In this document: positions 1 to 6,514 of the stretch, in pieces
How the letters are laid out: each line of letters opens with the position of its first letter
How positions within the stretch are numbered: the stretch's first letter is position 1
DNA from: a virus
DNA length: 20,630 bases
Strand: one strand, 5' to 3'
IMG/VR virus record: IMGVR_UViG_3300035663_000738
Coordinates: 1 to 20,630 of that record
Position numbers and translations under genes: made by a program
The notes under the pieces: generated by a model
The model's database searches: none
What the model saw: only the letters and a program-made list of their open reading frames with translations
Told to the model about the DNA's origin: nothing

Positions 1-1275
1 ACTTGGTCCACCTGCCGTAGTGCCTGTGGTTGGTGAAATTGATGTGACCGTTGGCGTAGGTGTTGGGGTTGGAGTAGGTGTGGGTGTTGGAGACATACAA
101 TACCTGTGCCATGCGTAGCTGTTCCAATACCATGCTCTACCTGCAAAGCTGTAAATGTCGTTTGTTGCTTTTGTAGTTGGGAAAAAGAATGGGCCTGTGT
201 TTGTGTTTGCTGGTGCTAAACATGGGCTTAGTGTTGATGTTGGAGTTGGACTAGGTGTTGGTGTAGGTGTAGGAGTTGGTGTAGGTGATGTACAAGATCC
301 TGAAACTATTGTTGGGGCTGGTGCATGACTACTATTTACCACATTCCAACCAGTAAGTGGGGGAGTAGCAGAATTTCCAAAATTAACATGTGAGTATGAG
401 TTTCCACCTCCACTTATATTATTATAAATAAGCCAACCCCCGCCACTCGACCGAGCAATTCTTAAATTAGTTTGTCCAACTTTTTCAAACTCTACTGTCG
501 CCCCAGATGATGGGGTTATTCTAACATATGTTCCATTGAACCAATTTGCCCCAGCACCAGAAACACAATAATTATTTGCAATGCACTCTGTGTGGTATAG
601 CGTAGGTGTTCCTGTGCCATACGCTGCTGTCCACCCTGTAAGAGGTACCGCACTCTGCTGCCCTGTGGTGTTGCTATATAACCAAAAATTACCTTCTTTT
701 ATAACCCACCTAGAGGCATCCCATTCTATTGTAATATTAGGATCAGCTAAGTTTTCGTAAACTCCATTATTTAAAGTGTACGATCCGTTAGCTCTACTCG
801 CACCAGCATCACTGACGCAATAATTATCTCCTTGTAATGCAAGTGTTGGCTCTACAATAACGGTAAAGAATAATATTGTGGATGGCCCTCGAAACTCTAC
901 AATGTATGTTCCTGCTGGGGTTGAATTAAAATTTAGTGTGTAGTCTGTGCTGCCCTCGTTGCAGTCTAGCTCTATGAAATCAAATAAAAAGTATCGAGTT
1001 GAATCTTCTGGCCCGCCCCCTAAAGCAAATGCAAAAGTTCCGTCATTATAGCCGTGGCCAGATATTGGGCTTCCTGTTATTCCATAACTGCTAGCGTTAG
1101 TAGGTGCTGGACCTTGATGAGTTTGTTGAAAGTTTGTACTTCTTATATTAACAACACTTATACCTCTTATATAAAAATTTAAAGATTTATTTGGGGCACT
1201 ACGAACTTTTACAGATGTATCAGATACTTGCGTACCTCTAGCGTCTTTATATACAGCATCGTAAAAACAAGTCAT
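1..1275 (-). CDS. Modular phage adhesin or tail fibre with Pro-Thr linkers (C-terminus missing)
   Basis: An open frame starts at an ATG at 1275-1273 and runs uninterrupted for 425 codons to the window edge, so the C-terminus is missing. AAGGA (1288-1284) lies 8 nt upstream. Visible parts: an unrecognised N-terminal region (about 1-148); two similar modules that open with NYCVS and AGA and end in PLTGW (about 150-219 and 234-311); a (PT)n linker (331-346); a short third Cys-bounded module rich in aromatic residues (352-393); a second (PT)n linker (395-409); and the start of a probable IPT/TIG Ig-like domain (TSISPTTGTTAGG, from about 411). Cysteines fall at both borders of each module (C153/C231, C237/C328, C352/C393), which suggests disulfide-closed domains. 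As the last gene of a tail-fibre cluster it probably contacts the host surface or decorates the virion. The reading frame is certain; the function is inferred from architecture and context. Confidence 0.82.
   Translation of the reverse strand, partial: MTCFYDAVYKDARGTQVSDTSVKVRSAPNKSLNFYIRGISVVNIRSTNFQQTHQGPAPTNASSYGITGSPISGHGYNDGTFAFALGGGPEDSTRYFLFDFIELDCNEGSTDYTLNFNSTPAGTYIVEFRGPSTILFFTVIVEPTLALQGDNYCVSDAGASRANGSYTLNNGVYENLADPNITIEWDASRWVIKEGNFWLYSNTTGQQSAVPLTGWTAAYGTGTPTLYHTECIANNYCVSGAGANWFNGTYVRITPSSGATVEFEKVGQTNLRIARSSGGGWLIYNNISGGGNSYSHVNFGNSATPPLTGWNVVNSSHAPAPTIVSGSCTSPTPTPTPTPTPSPTPTSTLSPCLAPANTNTGPFFFPTTKATNDIYSFAGRAWYWNSYAWHRYCMSPTPTPTPTPTPTPTVTSISPTTGTTAGGPS
49..93 (-). repeat. 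Second Pro-Thr linker repeat
   Basis: A short tandem hexamer-like repeat (CCTACN/CCAACN on the minus strand) codes for alternating Pro-Thr, residues about 395-409 of the adhesin. Such linkers are extended and semi-rigid and often separate domains in surface proteins. The degenerate third bases suggest selection for the peptide rather than recent DNA slippage. Confidence 0.85.
238..285 (-). repeat. First Pro-Thr linker repeat
   Basis: The first (PT)n stretch of the adhesin (residues about 331-346) has one PS interruption. It separates the second beta module from the short Cys-bounded third module. Codon third positions vary between A, T and C. Confidence 0.85.
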
Positions 1276-1286
1276 ATTAAATATCC

Positions 1287-2231
1287 TTAATTATTAAACT
1301 GCACCCAAGCTGTTTGGTAGTATGTGTATAAAACAGCATCTGTGGTGTTAACCCATCGATCCCCTTGAGCAGGTGATGTTGGTGCTGTTGCACTTGATGT
1401 AAATGTTCCTGATCCACTCCCCCCGCCACTAGTACTAATAAGAACAGGTGTTCCCGTTTGATCTGCAACCCATAACTGCTTATCTGGAATATTAATAGCT
1501 ATCTCAAAAGGTACTAAATCTCCAGAAACAGGAAAATCGCCTGCAACTAAGCTTCTTCTAGGTTTTATTATGTCTAAATATTGAAGATTTAAATTAAGTG
1601 TTGCGGGTGTCATTCCTTGAGAAGAGAATGTCACTACTGCATTAGCGCCACCTGAAAAAGTTAACTGTGTAAATATTGCAAAACCACCAGAGGCGCTTTG
1701 TAGTGTCGTTGTACCGCTTAAGGTAGCTCCTACTGCTGTTGCTACAATTGAAATACCCTCTAAAGGTATGTCATTGTTTGACGCATCTCTAAATTGCACT
1801 TTTACAGGTATCTGCATCACACGGTTTAATACCGTAGTCGTTGGTACAGGTGATGATGTTATAACTAACTTAGAAGCGTTAGAAATTGAAAATGTTATTG
1901 AAGACACAACATTTAAATTAGTCGTAACGAAAGATAGAGACGCAGGTGTAATATCTAATGTGCTATTTGCGGAATCTGGTACAAATCCCACATTAGTAAA
2001 TGTTGCTACACCATTTACAAACGGTATTGATAGTGTACCGCTTAAGTTATAACCAGCATTACCAGCACCCTCAACAACTAGAACCGTACCAACATACGCA
2101 GTATCTACGGTGAATGCGTTAGTAACCGTATCTAAATTACCAACCTGAATAACAGGTTGTGTGCTTAGTGTAGCGTTATACCGTGCGCCCTGGGGCTGTG
2201 TCAGTATTTTAAGTGCTTTAATAATTGCCAT
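1287..2231 (-). CDS. Virion protein with two bacterial Ig-like domains
   Basis: This 314-residue protein has two segments with bacterial Ig-like (Big) character. The first is at about 6-104 (LKILTQPQGA, then LSGTLSIPFVNGVATFTNVGF). The second is at about 112-218 (KLVITSSP, VQFRDASNNDIP, LSGTTTL, GGFAIFTQLTFSG). A segment at 225-266 reads like the common tail-fibre element in which an AIN..D..LWV strand presents a short attachment fold. A Gly-Ser linker (269-275) then leads to a C-terminal GDRWVNTTDAVLYTY..AWVQF motif resembling the GDF modules of the fibre at 3430-6513. The ATG overlaps the upstream stop (TAATG), with GGAGG (2245-2241) 9 nt before it. Ig-like domains on phage tails usually bind host-surface sugars weakly, and that role is inferred here. 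It is probably an accessory adhesion or fibre protein. Confidence 0.85.
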   Translation of the reverse strand: MAIIKALKILTQPQGARYNATLSTQPVIQVGNLDTVTNAFTVDTAYVGTVLVVEGAGNAGYNLSGTLSIPFVNGVATFTNVGFVPDSANSTLDITPASLSFVTTNLNVVSSITFSISNASKLVITSSPVPTTTVLNRVMQIPVKVQFRDASNNDIPLEGISIVATAVGATLSGTTTLQSASGGFAIFTQLTFSGGANAVVTFSSQGMTPATLNLNLQYLDIIKPRRSLVAGDFPVSGDLVPFEIAINIPDKQLWVADQTGTPVLISTSGGGSGSGTFTSSATAPTSPAQGDRWVNTTDAVLYTYYQTAWVQFNN

Positions 2232-3433
2232 TAGTAGCTACCTCCGTCTATTACCAAACCAGCCGATGCGTTAGTTGGTGCACCTGATGTTCCAGGTTGC
2301 CACCTGTTGTTGGCTGTGTTCCATACTAGGGCTTGACCATCTACAGCATTATTACGCCCTAATAGGAGTTGTAATGTGTTCATATTGTACTCCAGAGGGT
2401 AAACAGGTGTCAACACTTCTAGGTTGTCCTGTGGCCTCCACTCCTTTGCTGTGTCATCCCAACCTAAAACCTGCCTGTCTGTTGCACCAGCTTGTGCTAT
2501 TTTTAAAACACTTCCTGTGGACTGATAGTTAAGAGGTAAAACAGGATTTAGTGCTATAGAACCACTACTGCCGGATCCTCCAGATCCGCCAGTTCCACTA
2601 GTGTAGTCTTCTATTTTTTGATAAGTGTTTCCATCACTCCACCAACTCTTGTTAGGTGCTAATTCGCCGTCAAAAAGATAACCTTGTAAATTGCTTGATG
2701 TAGGAGGCCCAAAACCTAATTTTATGCGAATAGTTTTTGCACTGCTGTTGTAAAGACAGATTTGTTTTATAATTGTAGAGTTAGGTGATGCAGAGGTTGG
2801 TAACTTGTAAATTGATGTGTTACCTGCGCCTGTGATTACCTTCTGTGTTAGTGTCTCCGTTATTCCCCAAGTAGTGTCTCCAGTAATTCCGTGGGAGACA
2901 GTCACATGCACAGCGTCTGAACTGTTTAGAGTCTGTGTGCCTGTTGGTGCGGTTACTATGGATATTTCATCCATATTTTGATTGTCTAAAACAATTACGG
3001 AAGGGTAGCTAAGTAGAAACGCTTCAGATAATCTCCACACCTTTTCAGGTGCTAAGTTAAGGTCTATTAGGCATGTGTCTTTGTAGTTATCAGGATTATC
3101 TTTTTGTCCTGTTGATGTTCCTGTTGGCAAAGTTAAATCTGTGTAGCTACGAATTCTTAAGCTATACACTTGCGAGGTTAGCGCGTTGTTGTATAGGTAA
3201 ATCTCTCGCACAATTCTTGTCTTTTCTGTAGTGTGCTCAACAAGAGTATTTACATTGTTCTGCGAGGGTTGGCTGTAGAAAATACGCTCGTAGTTTTCTT
3301 CTCCTATAGACCCAGGGTACAAATTAGAATTTTTTACAAATTCCATCAAATGTGTGGTTGCCGTAACATTGCACGCAACACCTTGTGATTGAACATATAG
3401 CCTAGATTTATTGTTTAAAATTATTGTTTTCAT
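2231..3433 (-). CDS. Tail fibre/base protein with internal duplications
   Basis: This 400-residue protein has no family I can name. Two related beta segments share a REIYLYNN/KQICLYNS strand, an R-I-R/K stretch and an LAP-x-K-x-W end (about 72-136 and 219-268), as in duplicated beta-sandwich domains. A Gly-Ser linker (279-292) follows. Two copies of a roughly 40-residue module come next (296-333 and 338-380), with the pattern PL-x-Y/W, then DxQ-x-L-x-W and W-x-P. The same module occurs several times in the upstream collagen-like fibre. The start overlaps the previous stop by ATGA, and AAGGAG lies a rather long 12 nt upstream, so coupling is likely. A role as fibre connector or distal fibre subunit is inferred from context and the shared modules. 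Confidence 0.82.
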   Translation of the reverse strand: MKTIILNNKSRLYVQSQGVACNVTATTHLMEFVKNSNLYPGSIGEENYERIFYSQPSQNNVNTLVEHTTEKTRIVREIYLYNNALTSQVYSLRIRSYTDLTLPTGTSTGQKDNPDNYKDTCLIDLNLAPEKVWRLSEAFLLSYPSVIVLDNQNMDEISIVTAPTGTQTLNSSDAVHVTVSHGITGDTTWGITETLTQKVITGAGNTSIYKLPTSASPNSTIIKQICLYNSSAKTIRIKLGFGPPTSSNLQGYLFDGELAPNKSWWSDGNTYQKIEDYTSGTGGSGGSGSSGSIALNPVLPLNYQSTGSVLKIAQAGATDRQVLGWDDTAKEWRPQDNLEVLTPVYPLEYNMNTLQLLLGRNNAVDGQALVWNTANNRWQPGTSGAPTNASAGLVIDGGSY

Positions 3434-6400
3434 ATGCCAAAAAAGCTCCTTCTTTGGGATGCGTTGTTAGATACAGGTCTAAGCCTTAATTGATTAAGAC
3501 TGTCTAAATAAAACACACCTAAAGCCCCTAAATCTAAAGCTAAATGTGGGCTTGTGGATGTTCCAATATTTTTTAATACTAGGCCTGTGCCTGTGGTAGT
3601 TTTTACAGCTAGTGTTGGGTTTTGTGTTGTGCCTGTGTTGAACAAACCGCCATTTATATCGGATAAAGCTGGATTAGGTGAAACACCTGCTGGTCCCTGT
3701 GGCCCTGTGCTTCCTATAGATCCTGAAGGCCCGCGCAAATTTCTAGGAGTTCCCCAAGGGTCAGTCGTATTAGTGGTTTTAGGCCCAAACAAAAAACTAC
3801 CAACATATTCACCTAAGGAGGTGTTTAGTTCTGTAATATGAAAATCACCTACAGCACCTAAAGATGAAGATGGGTCGGGCGGTATAGATAAATTTGAATT
3901 TACTACAGCACTGTGGATAATTTGACCTGCCTGAGGTCCTTGAACCCCCTGTGCGCCTGTGTCACCTTTTAAACCTTGTAAACCAGCGGTTCCCTTTAGT
4001 TCTATAAATGTGGAAGGCCATGCGCCGCTAACCTTAGGTCCGTACCACCGTACACTTGATGCGCCGTTTACAATTAAGAAATCGCCGTTGTTCCCAAGGT
4101 AGTTGTAGTCTGTAGATGGTGGCATTGTAGCCCCAACAAAATCTACTTTACGAATTAGATTTTGTGTGGAATTTCCTTGTGGACCCATTGGCCCTATTAA
4201 ACCTTGTACTCCCTGAACTCCCTGACTTCCAGCAGCACCTGTAGGTCCAGCAGGCCCAACTAAATTTACAGGAGCTTGAATAGTAGTCCATTTGTTGTTT
4301 AAACAACCGCTACACTTTGGACCGTACAAATAGTGTCCTACAGTGTCGATGTAGAAATCACCAGATCTTCCAAAACCCTGTTCTGGTACACCTTCACCCC
4401 ACAGTATGGTTGGTCTAGAGTGGTCGTAGGGTGTTCCTGCAACCCAATTAACACCATCATAAATCAACACATTACCCGATTGTGCGTTAACACTAAACGA
4501 AAGTGTCTTATCTGTAGAATTCCAGAATAGTGGTTGATTAGCAGTTATATCAGCAGGGGGAAGTGAGTTTATTTTCCATGAAGAAGAGGTAGTATCCCAT
4601 AACAAAGCCTGATTGTTTTTTGTACCCGCTGTAATGCTAATAGTGGATTTAGTTTTATCCCAGGACAAAGGTAAAGTTGCGTTAATGGTGCTTACTGTAT
4701 CTGCATTTTTCCAAATAGTGCCATTAAAGGATAGAATTTGACCGTTTGTAGGCGTAGTGGTTGTAACATCTAAAAGTGAGTCTAAGGTTATTTCGCCGTT
4801 AACCCACTTTGTGCCGTTGTAGGTTAAAACCTCACCAGACTTAACACTTGTTATTACAACATCATCTAAACCATCTAAAAGTATATTTGGTGCAACTGAT
4901 GACCATGATTTAGTTGTGTTATTCCAAGTTAAAACATCACCTGTGTTAGTACCCGCAGATAGTGCCACAGTGAGTGTTGTTACTGTGTTAGGTGCAGTAC
5001 CTGTTGTGTTTGAGGTAATAACAACAGGCGCGGTTCCAACCACATTAGCAGGGTCGCCCTGTGCACCCTTAGCAACTAGTAGATCCCAATTAGCAGTGGT
5101 GTTCGGCGTGATGTTTAAGGTGTTGTTAATTTCACAAATATACACCGATCCTAGGTAGTAAACTACCGCGCCCTTGGAGTAGTTTACGGTAGGATCCCAT
5201 GTGCCGTTCCACTCCATACCTGCGGTGCCATCAGCACCAGCAGGACCAGCTATACCATTTTGTCCACTAGCCCCTAAAAGTGACACACCAGAACCCCACC
5301 CAGGTGCTGTTTTAGGCCCAAATAGTATTGGAGCACCTGTACCTGCCATTTGCATGTAAAAGTCGCCAATTACCCCTATTGTGGAGGTTGGAGCACCTGT
5401 TCCAGAGTGTATTGATTTAGCTGCATCACTAGTTCCGGCTACCCATGCTGTTCCGTTGTATTTTAGAACATTGCCCGTAGCTGCATTTGGCACACTAAAG
5501 GTAAGTGAGCTTGTGGTTGAATCCCATACTAATGGTTCATTTGCAATTATATTTGCAACACCACTTCCTGTGCTTCCTGTGCCCTTAGACGCTACTAAAT
5601 CCCAATACTCGGCGTTAGTCGGTATATTGGTTGTAGTTTTTATTGATACATAGCTAGAGCCTAGATATTGAACAACCGAATGTTCAGGGTAGGTTGTTCC
5701 CGATGACCATGTTCCGCGCCATTCTAGACCAGCACTACCTGCATTACCCTGTGGGCCTGCTACACCTTGTGGGCCTAGGAGAGATACACCTGCCCCCCAA
5801 CCTTGTGAATTTGTGTAACCACCGTACAGCCTGCCTGTGACTAGATTTATAAAAAAGTCACCTTCCCTACGCTCTGTAGGGTTAGGAAAGTTAGTAGTTG
5901 GTACTTCGTTTCCGTAGAAAATTTTAGAACCTGCGGGTCCATCAGCACCAGCTAAACCCTGAATTCCCTGTGGCCCTTGTGCCCCGGTTTCTCCTTTTAG
6001 GTCTATTGCGCCGCCCCAACTGACAACGCCGTTTGTAGTGACCCTAGGGCCGTATAATAAGCGTGTTGTTGTATTAAGGAAGTAATCCCCATCTATCGCA
6101 GTAGTTGTTGAAATTGGGCCTGTTGTGCCTGATAAAAAGGTAGATCCACGAACGCCTTGAATACCTTGTAATCCTTGTGCGCCTATTGCGCCTATTGCGC
6201 CAGTTGGTCCGGCAGGGCCTGTTGACCCTGAAGCTAGAACACGAGTCCACGCGCCTGTGCCACCAGCGTACTTCCAGATGTATAAAAAGTTATCGTCTGT
6301 ATCAAACCAAAAAGCTTTAGCAGTCTCAGGGTTAGTTGGGTCTGTGGGTTGTGTGCCCTGGACATAATAAGTAGCACCTGTGGATAGTAGAACCCCACCA

Positions 6401-6513
6401 ATGTATAGACTATTGGTGTTGTTTGCGTAGGCTGGTTCACCAGCTAGGTACGCATTAGCTGCTGCGTTTGCTTCTATTACAGAAGATGGGCCATTTTTAA
6501 ATTGGATCTGCAT
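3430..6513 (-). CDS. Collagen-like tail fibre with six GDF modules and two CBM5/12-like segments
   Basis: This is a 1027-residue fibre. The N-terminus (IQFKNGPSSV.., YLAGEPAYANNTNSLYIGG) resembles the small N-terminal fold of phage receptor-binding proteins such as Mtd. Gly-X-Y collagen stretches occur at about 98-123, 174-195, 247-261, 414-432, 753-780, 841-859 and 928-943. Six copies of a module with GDF/Y, then YGPK or FGPK, W, and LxG sit beside them (142, 218, 383, 718, 810 and 889 onward). Two WRGTW/WNGTW segments (262-311 and 432-483) have the aromatic pattern of CBM5/12 chitin-binding-like domains. The middle (323-693) holds repeated PLxW...VLxYNGxxWVxG units. The start lies 1 nt after the previous stop, with AGAGG 7 nt upstream. 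It probably forms a trimeric fibre that contacts host glycans. The family type is clear; the ligand is not. Confidence 0.9.
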   Translation of the reverse strand: MQIQFKNGPSSVIEANAAANAYLAGEPAYANNTNSLYIGGVLLSTGATYYVQGTQPTDPTNPETAKAFWFDTDDNFLYIWKYAGGTGAWTRVLASGSTGPAGPTGAIGAIGAQGLQGIQGVRGSTFLSGTTGPISTTTAIDGDYFLNTTTRLLYGPRVTTNGVVSWGGAIDLKGETGAQGPQGIQGLAGADGPAGSKIFYGNEVPTTNFPNPTERREGDFFINLVTGRLYGGYTNSQGWGAGVSLLGPQGVAGPQGNAGSAGLEWRGTWSSGTTYPEHSVVQYLGSSYVSIKTTTNIPTNAEYWDLVASKGTGSTGSGVANIIANEPLVWDSTTSSLTFSVPNAATGNVLKYNGTAWVAGTSDAAKSIHSGTGAPTSTIGVIGDFYMQMAGTGAPILFGPKTAPGWGSGVSLLGASGQNGIAGPAGADGTAGMEWNGTWDPTVNYSKGAVVYYLGSVYICEINNTLNITPNTTANWDLLVAKGAQGDPANVVGTAPVVITSNTTGTAPNTVTTLTVALSAGTNTGDVLTWNNTTKSWSSVAPNILLDGLDDVVITSVKSGEVLTYNGTKWVNGEITLDSLLDVTTTTPTNGQILSFNGTIWKNADTVSTINATLPLSWDKTKSTISITAGTKNNQALLWDTTSSSWKINSLPPADITANQPLFWNSTDKTLSFSVNAQSGNVLIYDGVNWVAGTPYDHSRPTILWGEGVPEQGFGRSGDFYIDTVGHYLYGPKCSGCLNNKWTTIQAPVNLVGPAGPTGAAGSQGVQGVQGLIGPMGPQGNSTQNLIRKVDFVGATMPPSTDYNYLGNNGDFLIVNGASSVRWYGPKVSGAWPSTFIELKGTAGLQGLKGDTGAQGVQGPQAGQIIHSAVVNSNLSIPPDPSSSLGAVGDFHITELNTSLGEYVGSFLFGPKTTNTTDPWGTPRNLRGPSGSIGSTGPQGPAGVSPNPALSDINGGLFNTGTTQNPTLAVKTTTGTGLVLKNIGTSTSPHLALDLGALGVFYLDSLNQLRLRPVSNNASQRRSFFGI
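3730..6222 (-). repeat. Six GDF modules alternating with collagen-like stretches
   Basis: Within the large fibre, a unit of about 30-40 residues recurs at 5998-6090, 5770-5862, 5272-5367, 4255-4362, 3991-4086 and 3730-3849. It is GDF/Y followed by about 10 residues, YGPK or FGPK, W, and LxG. Each copy leads into a Gly-X-Y collagen-like run. The copies differ in both protein and DNA sequence, which indicates old duplications. In the second copy the YGPK element has become YGGY. Confidence 0.85.
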
Positions 6514-6514
6514 G

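Noticed and set aside
49-285. CRISPR or other DNA repeat array
   Set aside because: The repeats are Pro-Thr codons in an open frame without spacers, so they are a protein linker.
5158-5187. 9-bp inverted repeat gtaaactac/gtagtttac with 12-nt loop
   Set aside because: The loop is longer and the stem near chance expectation. No functional context.
3430-6513. Diversity-generating retroelement target in the fibre
   Set aside because: The N-terminus resembles Mtd-type proteins, but no reverse transcriptase, template repeat or C-type lectin end is seen in the window.
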